NCBI GenBank assembly: GCA_046594105.1
Contig: JBKJQB010000110.1
Location: forward strand, 1-10,479
Reading direction: 5' to 3'
Origin: JBDSGC01 sp046594105
GTDB taxonomy: Bacteria; Acidobacteriota; Thermoanaerobaculia; Gp7-AA8
Length of the DNA stretch: 10,479 nucleotides
Both the position numbers and the translations under genes were made by a program. Position 1 is the first letter of the stretch, and each line of letters starts with the position of its first letter. Below, piece after piece: positions 1 to 6,085 of the stretch. The notes beneath the pieces are model-generated. The model searched no databases. It was not told where the DNA came from and saw only the letters and a list, made by a program, of their open reading frames with translations.

Positions 1-639
1 ATCTCACCGGACGGTCAGTGGATTGCAGCGGAGACCGGAACGACCGGCTCCCTCGAGCTCATTCCCACCGGCGTCGGCGAATCGATCCTCCTCAAGGTTC
101 CCTGTGCGCAGCCGCAGTGGTGGGAATGGTTCCCGGACGGGAAGCGGCTGTTGGTTCTGGGCACGGCCGCCGATCACACCCGCCTCTCACTGTCGGTGCC
201 CACGGATGGAAGCGAGGTCACTCCAGTCGGTCCCGGCAATCTCACCTGGCCGTGCTCCGCCTCCCCGGATGGCGAACGGATCATTGCCACCGGTGCGGAC
301 GATCGGTTGATGGTCTTTCCCGCGCGCGGCAGCGGCGCCCCGTCGCCGGTACCGGGCACAAAGCATGGCGACTGGCCGATCTGCTGGAGTGCCGACGCGA
401 ACCACGTCTACGTCTACCCCCGAGGGGCGACGTCGCTCTCAGTGGACCGCATCGATCTCACCACCGGCGATCGCATCGTATGGCACGAGATCCGGCCCTC
501 AGACGGCGCAGGCATCGTCGACATCTTCCCCGTCTGGCTGACCGCCGACGGCGAGCGCTACGCCTACTCCTACCGAAGGTGCCTTTCCGACCTGTACCTC
601 GTAGAAAGTCGCGGGCCGGCGAACTCTCCACGAATCTGA
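1..639 (+). CDS. C-terminal part of a TolB/PD40-propeller protein, probably a Ser/Thr kinase (5' end outside window)
   Basis: The frame is open from the first base and ends at TGA 637-639, leaving about 212 residues of a larger protein. It reads as repeated PD40/TolB beta-propeller blades: ISPDGQWIAAE at the very start, WFPDGKRLLVLG, SASPDGERIIATGA, CWSADANHVYVY and WLTADGERYAYSYRR. The ending YSYRRCLSDLYLVE matches, from my knowledge of the family, the close of acidobacterial proteins that carry an N-terminal Ser/Thr kinase, a membrane helix and a C-terminal propeller. The kinase part itself is not in the window, so the enzyme assignment is inference; a stand-alone TolB-like sensor is possible. 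After LYLVE the tail (SRGPANSPRI) departs from the usual short basic ending, perhaps through a small late frame change. The product would be a membrane-anchored signalling protein with the propeller outside the cytoplasm. Confidence 0.8.
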   Translation: MSPDGQWIAAETGTTGSLELIPTGVGESILLKVPCAQPQWWEWFPDGKRLLVLGTAADHTRLSLSVPTDGSEVTPVGPGNLTWPCSASPDGERIIATGADDRLMVFPARGSGAPSPVPGTKHGDWPICWSADANHVYVYPRGATSLSVDRIDLTTGDRIVWHEIRPSDGAGIVDIFPVWLTADGERYAYSYRRCLSDLYLVESRGPANSPRI

Positions 640-851
640 CGGCAGAAGGTCACCCCCGATTTCGCCTGGCGTCTGAAACCATTGAACGAAGGTGTGCCCC
701 CTCGAAATCGGCAGATTCCTGGGGACGCCGGCCGGCATCGCCTCCGCGCACGCCGTCGCGGATGGCCGCTGGTTCGGCTCCATCCTCACCGTGCGCCCAT
801 TGGCGGCGGGGGGGGCGACGTCGCGCAATCGGTCCCCCGCCGAAACTTCCC

Positions 852-1741
852 TCCAGCGCCGGCCTGATCGACAAGGCCCTGGCGGCGGGCACGATCAACG
901 CCGAGCAAGCGCTCACGTACAAGGTCTTTGCCGATTTCGGCGATCCCCGTCTGCCTGCGGCATTCCGCGGCGACGACAGCGGCGCGATCGAGGCCGACTC
1001 GCCGGGTCTCGTCGAGGCGGCGTGGCCCACCCTTTCGCCGGCCACGCGGGATCTGATCGAACCCTATCTCGTGCCTGCGTTCTACAAGGAAAGCTGGTGG
1101 AGTCTGCGGCGCGCCGGCGCAAAATCCATCCGTCCGCTGAACTGCAAACCGAGGGAGTTCTTTGAACCCTGCAACATCTCGGAAGAGTGGGGCTACGTGG
1201 CGGGCAACCATATACGGGTCTGGTACGAGAAGTCACATCCCGCGGGAAATGGACGTCGGACGACTGGACCAACAAACCTTTCAAGACCTACTGCCGCGAC
1301 CTCAAGAGCGAACGCATCGAGTCGCTCATCATCATTCTCTCCAACAGCGATATCGAGAACACGCTGCAACCGCAGGGGAAGTACCCTCCGATTCTTCAAG
1401 TGACCAACATCGGCGGCTACGCATGGAAAGGAAGCGCGGACCTGAGGTCGGAGGTCGACGGTCGCGTCGAGAAGATGAAGGTGAGCGACCTGCTGCTCAA
1501 AGCTACGGGCGACGTTCCTGACTCCGAGGAGACCCCGCTGCGAAGACAGTTCAGCCCGGTGACCGTCAGCCCGCTGAGACCAGGTACCTTTCATTGGTCG
1601 ATCAGCGGAAGCCAGGGCGGGTGCGGATTTCAGGCGCCGGACCAGGTTGAGGAATTGAATCCGGGCAATTTCCTCTTCACGTTTCCTTATGCCAAGTCGC
1701 CGGCGCCGGGCGCCCGCGGGGTTCTCCCCCCTCCTGTTTAA
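852..1741 (+). pseudogene. Broken secreted hydrolase-like gene with two frames and a missing centre
   Basis: Two coding-looking stretches lie in different frames. The first (about 852-1232) contains GLIDKALAAGTINAEQALTY, then FGDPRLPAAFRGDD, then PTLSPATRDLIEPYLVPAFY, then WGYVAGNHIRVWYE. The second (about 1240-1741, stop TAA 1739-1741) contains KWTSDDWTNKPFKTYCRDLK, then ERIESLIIILSNSDIENTLQ, then GGYAWKGSADL and FHWSISGSQGGCGF. The first block resembles the N-terminal part of secreted acidobacterial and myxobacterial proteins annotated as putative metalloproteases. The second resembles their C-terminal beta-rich part. In those proteins a catalytic region with an HExxH-type helix lies between; nothing like it is visible here, and the joint falls near 1230-1245, which suggests an internal deletion that also shifted the frame. 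No good start or signal peptide is seen. A run of eight G (808-815) just upstream may hide another frame change. Family naming is from memory; the broken state is seen directly. Confidence 0.5.
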
Positions 1742-1788
1742 AGAGTGGCTTTTCCCACGTTACATCGGTGAATGAAGTAGGAGGAGAA

Positions 1789-1962
1789 ATGTGTTCGTTA
1801 CGGAACGGTAACTGGGGCGCCTTGGCTTTCGTTCCGATCGCGCTGCTACCGACCGATAGCCCTGCGCAGGTCTCCCGCGACGGCAGGAGCTACACCCTCG
1901 ACGCGTCGAAGCTCGACACGGGGGTGACCGGCACATGGAAGTTCACCGCGATCAGGGAGTGA
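1789..1962 (+). CDS. Small secreted-type ORF, unknown function, possibly a truncated gene
   Basis: I do not recognise this 57-residue product. ATG 1789 is chosen because a strong ribosome-binding site (AGGAGGAG, 1779-1786) sits just in front of it. An in-frame GTG at 1768 lies upstream of that site and is less likely. The N-terminus has a moderately hydrophobic stretch (WGALAFVPIALL), then DSPAQ, which could be a signal peptide with cleavage after about residue 27. The remaining part is GRSYTLDASKLDTGVTGTWK followed by FTAIRE and a stop at 1960-1962. Such a short mature part, beginning like a beta-sandwich, suggests that the gene lost its 3' end. Downstream frames carry scraps such as LLVTSPKDHCKFQKG (about 2015-2060) that could be the remainder, but no continuous reading joins them. 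The RBS makes translation plausible; function is unknown. Confidence 0.4.
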   Translation: MCSLRNGNWGALAFVPIALLPTDSPAQVSRDGRSYTLDASKLDTGVTGTWKFTAIRE

Positions 1963-2238
1963 CGCCGGAGTTCCAGAGTCCATCGCGCAACACATGCAGA
2001 TCAGCTGCTGGTCACGTCACCGAAGGATCACTGCAAGTTCCAAAAGGGACCTGTGAGATCCAGCGATGCGAGGAGCGACTCGGTCTCCTCGACCGTTCGA
2101 CGTCGCCACGCCGGATCCCGGCGATCAGGCGAATACCAGGCGCGAGCCTCAGCCACACCTCCACCTTCACTTGGCCGAGGGTGTTCGGGCCCAACTAACG
2201 TACTGACGTATAGGGCCCTGAGGTGACTCGAGTCAGCC
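1963..2238. other. Non-coding or decayed DNA between convergent genes
   Basis: Short open frames on both strands have no ribosome-binding site and no recognisable protein. Short scraps in two different + frames (VPESIAQHMQIS near 1967-2003 and VTSPKDHCKFQKG near 2020-2060) look mildly protein-like and may be remains of the gene that starts at 1789. The right edge carries the palindrome described separately. Confidence 0.4.
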
Positions 2239-2240
2239 CT
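2212..2240 (-). terminator. Possible factor-independent terminator of the redox operon
   Basis: This inverted structure overlaps and follows the stop codon of the dihaem cytochrome gene (TAG, 2241-2239). A perfect 12-bp palindrome, TGACTCGAGTCA (2224-2235), is enclosed by AGGGC (2212-2216) and GCCCT (2236-2240), so a nested hairpin can form. No clear T-run follows on the minus strand, so termination ability is uncertain. Confidence 0.3.
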
Positions 2241-3180
2241 ACGGCTTGCGGAGCCGGCCGGACCTCTGGGGCGGGTAAATCATGAGGTAGAGGTACGCTG
2301 CGACAACCTCGTCATCGCTGAGATAGTCGAACACCGGCATTCGGCCGCGATAAGGAAACTTGAGAACGCCCATCGCGATGGGAGCGCCGTGCCGGACTTT
2401 ACCGACGACTTCCTGCATCGATTTCTCCGTTGTGAATCCCCCGATCGGCGGTACAGAACCATTCAAGAGCTCCTCCGGATCGGGCCACCGTCCGGTCGCG
2501 TCATGGCAGATGTGGCAGGTACCCTTCACAAGAAGCTCGCCGACACGTGTAACCGGCTCTGTCACTGTCTGTTGCTTCTCCGGCATGCCCGCGAGCTGGT
2601 TCAGGTAGCTGATCAGCACGCCAGTCTCTCGGCCCGTGAGATAGCCGAACGATGGCATCTTCTGGCCACCGTTTTTCAGACGATCCAGAAGATCCTTCTT
2701 CGAGCCTGCCGCGAGCTCCTGTGCAAAGGCTCTGCTGATCGGTCGTCCTCTCTCTCTCATCCGGGTCTCCATCAAAGTCGCCGAGGTAGCCTGCACCGGG
2801 CCACTAAGCGCATTTATTTCAGGCGGAGCGCCGTTGCCGTCCGCCTTATGACACGGTTGGCAGTTTAGGCGGTAGAGGTCAGCGCCTGTCAACGTCATGC
2901 CACCCGTGGTTTTCTCGGAGTAGGAGATATCGGCGGTCGATCCTGGGTCAGAGTCAGGAGATGGTCCGAATACCCCCGTGCGACCCATCTCTGACGTCCC
3001 GATCGAAAGACCGATGCGATGAAAATTGCTGGGGCCCTCCACCCTCGAAACCTTTGCCGGCTGTGGTGGCGGCTTTCGGCCTGAAGGCGATTGATGTGGA
3101 GGTAACGCGAAAACAATCGCCCCAGAGCCAGCCAGAGATAAAATCATGACAGCGAGGAGCAACGACATCATGTATCGCAT
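2239..3180 (-). CDS. Secreted dihaem c-type cytochrome
   Basis: A 313-residue periplasmic electron carrier. The start is placed at ATG 3180, because the peptide from there begins with a clear signal sequence (MRYMMSLLLAVMILSLAGSG, cleavage near residues 25-26). A weak GAGAAGG lies about 10 nt upstream; the in-frame extension to 3282 is unlikely to be translated. Two class-I-like haem domains follow. Domain 1 has CQPCH at 107-111 with likely distal Met175 (QKMPSFGYL). Domain 2 has CHICH at 222-226 with likely distal Met281 (GRMPVFDYL). Between the signal and the first haem lies a Gly/Pro-rich stretch of about 70 residues (GRTGVFGPSPDSDPG) without a recognised fold. It is the last gene of the redox operon, 124 bp after the cupredoxin gene. 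Covalent haem attachment follows from the two CXXCH motifs; the redox partner is inferred only from the neighbours, and it could instead feed a terminal oxidase. Confidence 0.88.
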   Translation of the reverse strand: MRYMMSLLLAVMILSLAGSGAIVFALPPHQSPSGRKPPPQPAKVSRVEGPSNFHRIGLSIGTSEMGRTGVFGPSPDSDPGSTADISYSEKTTGGMTLTGADLYRLNCQPCHKADGNGAPPEINALSGPVQATSATLMETRMRERGRPISRAFAQELAAGSKKDLLDRLKNGGQKMPSFGYLTGRETGVLISYLNQLAGMPEKQQTVTEPVTRVGELLVKGTCHICHDATGRWPDPEELLNGSVPPIGGFTTEKSMQEVVGKVRHGAPIAMGVLKFPYRGRMPVFDYLSDDEVVAAYLYLMIYPPQRSGRLRKP

Positions 3181-3304
3181 CTCGGTCTTGCCTTCTCGGG
3201 GACGGCAGTTCCGGCCTTCAACACCCCTCGCTGAGACCCCCCTTATGGATGTCTTCTGTACGCGTCGGACAGGAAGACTCATTAAGAACGAGGGCCTCAG
3301 GTTA

Positions 3305-3880
3305 TTACTTCGTTACCTCGAAATTCGCTTCGGAGGAACCTTTGACCACGACTTTCTTTGGCGCCGCTGTCAACGTCGGATACCAGACCTTGACGGTATA
3401 GTCGCCGTCCGGAACGTCCTGGATGACATACGAGCCATCCGGTCCCGTGACTGCGAAGTACGGCGTGGGCACCACGACGACGAATCCCTCCATCTCCGGA
3501 TGCAGCTTGCACAGGAGCGCTGCGGAGCACTCCTTCTTGAACGTGAAGCTCTTTGTCTGTCCTTGCGGCCACGTGCCGAGATTGAAGCGGTCGGCGCAGG
3601 CATCCGGGGTGAAAACGTTGTGAAGTACAGCGTCGGAGTTGAGGAAATCGACCGTCGTGCCGACCACCACCGGCAGGACGCGCGGAACGAACTGCATCCT
3701 TATCTGATCCATCCTGGCGTGCGTCGTGGGTGGCGGGAAAGTCTTGCCTGCCACTTTGTAGACGTAGACGACGGCGTGGGCCGAGCTGCGCAGTCCTTTC
3801 GCGGCGACCTTGCCGTGAATGTCGCCGGCCATGAGCGGCAAGGCGGCGAATGCGATGAGCGATGCGATGACGGTCTTCAT
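3305..3880 (-). CDS. Secreted cupredoxin-like copper protein (plastocyanin/MauL-like)
   Basis: A 191-residue protein with a signal peptide (MKTVIASLIAFAALPLMAG, cleavage near 19-20). The start is supported by AAGGAG (complement of 3886-3891), 5 nt before the ATG. Residues about 60-135 form a cupredoxin-type domain: VVVGTTVDFLNSD, then LHNVFTP, then LLCKLHPEMEGFVVVV. The likely type-1 copper ligands are His87, Cys124, His127 and Met130, in the usual H...C-x2-H-x2-M order. The C-terminal part (about 138-190; YFAVTGPDGSYVIQDVPDGD) looks like a carboxypeptidase-regulatory-type Ig-like domain. This layout is common in proteins annotated as methylamine-utilisation or plastocyanin-like, but no methylamine dehydrogenase genes are near. 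It lies 23 bp downstream of the porin-cytochrome gene and is probably co-transcribed with it, so a one-electron shuttle role in the periplasm is likely. Copper binding is inferred from the ligands. Confidence 0.85.
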   Translation of the reverse strand: MKTVIASLIAFAALPLMAGDIHGKVAAKGLRSSAHAVVYVYKVAGKTFPPPTTHARMDQIRMQFVPRVLPVVVGTTVDFLNSDAVLHNVFTPDACADRFNLGTWPQGQTKSFTFKKECSAALLCKLHPEMEGFVVVVPTPYFAVTGPDGSYVIQDVPDGDYTVKVWYPTLTAAPKKVVVKGSSEANFEVTK

Positions 3881-3903
3881 CGAATCTCCTTTTCGGTACG
3901 TGG

Positions 3904-5280
3904 TCAGAAGGCGAAACGGAGGACGGTAGACAGCTGGTAGTTCCTGGACTCCTCCAGATCGCGGCGGTACTCGATCGTTGTCTTCACGTTGGCGTAGGCG
4001 AAGTAACTGAGACTGGTGTTGAGGAACCGGATCCGGCTCGCTGCCGAATCTGCGGGGCTCAGGCTCTCGTAGCGCAGCGACGCCTGCAGCGGCGGCAGGA
4101 TCACGTAGTCGCTCTGGATGAAAAAGGTTTGGTAGCGATGGGTCGCAGTGTCCTTGAGCGCCCCGTCCGCGAAGGTGTCGAGCCGGTCGCGTCCGGTCAG
4201 CGCCACGCCAAAGACATTCAGGTCATTGAAGTACCACGATGCGTAGACGCCGGCCCGGGTGAAATTGCGGTCCTGAATCGTGACCATCTGCTCCTCGAAT
4301 GGGAAGTCGGATCCCTTGCCGTTGCCGCTGTAGCCGAGAAGGCCGACGCGTACCGAGCGCTCGCGCCAGTTCTCCGGTGGCAATGCGATGCCGGTGGTGT
4401 CGCCGTCCAGGCCCATGCCGCCGAACTTGTAGTCGATGCGGGCGTACGCGTCCTTGTGTGAGTTGGCGTCGGTGTTGCCGCCGGGCGACGGACCAAGGCC
4501 GTTGACGATTCCGACCGTGTAGAAGAAACGATGCTTTGCGACACCGTACAACTCGATTCCCTTCACCATCCCCGGCAGGCTGATGCCCGCCATCTCGTCT
4601 GACAGGCCGCTACCGCCGTGCAGTCCGACCGGGTTGAAGGAGAAGAGGGTATCGATCCCGTTGTCCGTCGACAGCCACATCTCCTGGAATCCCGCTGCAA
4701 GATCGGGAGTGAACTTTCCGATCTTGAAGTTGACCAGATGGGGAGTACCGAAGGGAGAGTTGATGTGTAGCTGCGCGTGCTCGAGATCCGTGTCACTGCC
4801 GCCGTCCGGCCTCTCCTGCCACGTCACTTCGCCGAAGAAGCTCATGTGCTCTCCGAGCGTCCCGCCGGTCAAGAGGTTGGCCTCCTGCGGAAACTGAAAG
4901 TCGTTTTTCGTCACCGAGCGCCCGTTCTGATCGAGCGTCGAAGCGTAAATGCTGGCCATCTTGACATTCATCGCCAACGGCACGTGTCCGGGGATGTCGC
5001 TCGGATAGATCGCTCGTGGCCACACTTTCTTGAAGGCCTCGGCGCCGAGGCTCAGCGGCTTCTCTTCGGGCTGCATCTCAGCAGGCATCCGATATCCGTT
5101 CAGCCGAAATGCTTCTCCAAATGGATTCAGCTTCGGAAACCCGACGTGACACGTCTGACATGAGGTCTGGTGGATGCGGGAGAACGCCGGGATGGCGCTG
5201 GCAGTACGAACATCGAGCATCACGAGGCTCGAGCCCGCCAAGACACACAGTAACGGAAGTCTTGATCGAAGCATGTTCAT
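3904..5280 (-). CDS. Cyc2-like outer-membrane porin-cytochrome fusion (monohaem)
   Basis: A 458-residue protein. ATG 5280 is chosen over an upstream in-frame start (5604) because AAGGAG lies 5-6 nt before it and a signal peptide begins there (MNMLRSRLPLLCVLAGSS, cleavage after ASA at about residue 29). The mature N-terminus carries one haem motif, CQTCH (41-45), within AFSRIHQTSCQTCHVGFPKL, followed by NPFGEAFRLNGYRMP. This matches in pattern the cytochrome head of Cyc2, the fused cytochrome-porin used by iron oxidisers. The remaining 380 or so residues alternate polar and aromatic residues in beta-barrel style (KHRFFYTVGIVNGLG, KDAYARIDYKFGG, QTFFIQSDYVILPPLQASLR). The protein ends STVLRFAF, with the terminal Phe typical of BAM-assembled barrels. 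Length fits Cyc2-like proteins (about 400-500). It is the first gene of the operon. The fold is well supported; iron as substrate is only an inference, and related heads occur in organisms not known to oxidise iron. Confidence 0.82.
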   Translation of the reverse strand: MNMLRSRLPLLCVLAGSSLVMLDVRTASAIPAFSRIHQTSCQTCHVGFPKLNPFGEAFRLNGYRMPAEMQPEEKPLSLGAEAFKKVWPRAIYPSDIPGHVPLAMNVKMASIYASTLDQNGRSVTKNDFQFPQEANLLTGGTLGEHMSFFGEVTWQERPDGGSDTDLEHAQLHINSPFGTPHLVNFKIGKFTPDLAAGFQEMWLSTDNGIDTLFSFNPVGLHGGSGLSDEMAGISLPGMVKGIELYGVAKHRFFYTVGIVNGLGPSPGGNTDANSHKDAYARIDYKFGGMGLDGDTTGIALPPENWRERSVRVGLLGYSGNGKGSDFPFEEQMVTIQDRNFTRAGVYASWYFNDLNVFGVALTGRDRLDTFADGALKDTATHRYQTFFIQSDYVILPPLQASLRYESLSPADSAASRIRFLNTSLSYFAYANVKTTIEYRRDLEESRNYQLSTVLRFAF

Positions 5281-5397
5281 GGCAACTCCTTTCGCATGTG
5301 GCCAGGTAGAACGCGAATCCGATGACAACCGCAACGGCGTCAGAGATCGCGAATGGGTCATCGAGATCCTTTTACTGCGGGACGTGCGCGCTGACTG

Positions 5398-5434
5398 GTG
5401 ATGACCCTCATACGGCAATGTGATGATCGTCACG
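5398..5434 (-). promoter_or_regulatory. Two Crp/Fnr-like operator palindromes upstream of the redox operon
   Basis: The better site is TGTGA-TGATCG-TCACG (5419-5434), which fits the Crp-type consensus TGTGA-N6-TCACA at nine of ten half-site bases. The second is GGTGA-TGACCC-TCATA (5397-5412), eight of ten. They share GTGATGA...TCA (5398-5410 and 5420-5432, 11 of 13 identical) with a spacing of exactly 22 bp, two helical turns. Their centres lie about 124 and 146 bp upstream of the operon's first ATG at 5280. A Crp/Fnr-family activator responding to redox, oxygen or nitric oxide would suit an electron-transfer operon; the regulator is not in the window. Confidence 0.45.
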
Positions 5435-5453
5435 GGCGAATTGGGGCGAATTG
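5434..5453. repeat. Perfect 10-bp tandem repeat
   Basis: GGGCGAATTG occurs twice head to tail (5434-5443 and 5444-5453), directly next to the second Crp/Fnr-like palindrome. The period is about one helical turn, so it could hold two molecules of a DNA-binding protein on the same face, or be a chance duplication. Confidence 0.6.
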
Positions 5454-5469
5454 GGGGTCTACCATCGGA

Positions 5470-6008
5470 TTTTGAAGCGAAACGAACGGCAGATCGAAGT
5501 CGGCGCTGATTTGAGGGAGCGATCGTCCCTGCAGAGGGATCTTGGTGGGGCCACCCATTGGGCGTCTGAGTCAAGTGGGCGAAGCTTTTGGGGTGGGCGG
5601 ACACACTGCGTCCAGCATGGACGAAGCGAAGGCTTCGTCCATCGCTGCAAGGCAGCCGCAGCGGAGCGAGTCGTCACCCGAAGGGCCGGAGCGAAGCGGA
5701 GGAGGACGTCAGGCCTTGACGAGTCGTGGAGCGGAGGCTACCCGGAGCACAGATCCCACCTTGGTGCGCTTCCCGTCGTTTCGTTTGTGAGGTGTCGGAA
5801 GTCGATCCGCACCAGCCACCCATCAGGATTGAGCTGCAGGCGAAGTGTTGTGGGCCTCGCGTGCAGCCTGCATCGGAATCGATGCCCAGAAACGTGATCG
5901 GTTCGTAGGCGTGTCCATGTGATTGCACAGAGCTGTGGTTCACACCCGAGAGTGTGTCCAACCCGAAAGTGGCTCGCGCCGGCGTTCGCATCGAAGGGAG
6001 AATCTGGA
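5470..6008. other. Gene-free stretch between the redox operon and the IS110 element
   Basis: Open frames exist on both strands, but none has a ribosome-binding site or a recognisable domain. Their compositions (rich in Arg, Ser, Cys and His) are typical of shadow frames. The stretch contains a strong hairpin (5617-5642) and clustered GGAGCGA-like words (about 5660-5740: CGGAGCGAG, CGGAGCGAAGCGGAGG, TGGAGCGGAGGC). The word GTGTCCA recurs near 5912, 5953 and 6018. Remains of an older mobile element are possible but not shown. Confidence 0.45.
5617..5642. repeat. Perfect 11-bp stem hairpin with a 4-nt loop
   Basis: ATGGACGAAGC (5617-5627) and GCTTCGTCCAT (5632-5642) are exact inverted copies around GAAG. 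No T-run follows on either strand and no gene ends beside it, so an extragenic palindromic element is a better guess than a terminator. Confidence 0.65.
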
Positions 6009-6078
6009 GACCGGCGCGTGTCCAATCAGGCCTGGAGTGGTCGGAGCCACAGCCCCAATGCTGGTTCACGCGCCGGTC
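6009..6078 (-). repeat. 12-bp inverted repeat just downstream of the transposase
   Basis: GACCGGCGCGTG (6009-6020) and CACGCGCCGGTC (6067-6078) are exact inverted copies separated by 46 nt. The second arm begins 7 nt beyond the transposase stop codon (minus strand). Inside, GTGG and CCAC can form a smaller stem with a 6-nt loop, giving a stem-in-stem RNA. It could be a transcription terminator of the IS or a structured IS end. Confidence 0.55.
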
Positions 6079-6085
6079 GCAATCA

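Noticed and set aside
18..1403. Long + frame read as one 461-residue protein
   Set aside because: Its first two thirds overlap the propeller gene in another frame and have shadow composition rich in Arg, Pro and Ser. Only the part from about 852 carries protein-like sequence.
3146..3940. 264-residue + frame opposite the cupredoxin
   Set aside because: It lies antisense to a well-supported gene, has Arg-rich shadow composition, and lacks an RBS or known domain.
5281..5340. Sigma-70 promoter for the redox operon (TTGCGG, 17 bp, TTCTAC on the minus strand)
   Set aside because: The spacing is right, but the -10 box matches the consensus at only two positions.
5281..5604. N-terminal extension of the porin-cytochrome to an upstream ATG
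   Set aside because: It would place 108 non-hydrophobic residues before a clear signal peptide and run through the putative operators. The ATG at 5280 has a good Shine-Dalgarno sequence.
5599..5959. 9-bp inverted repeat GGACACACT (5599-5607) and AGTGTGTCC (5951-5959) as ends of an older IS
   Set aside because: Too short, and no transposase remnant could be recognised between the arms.
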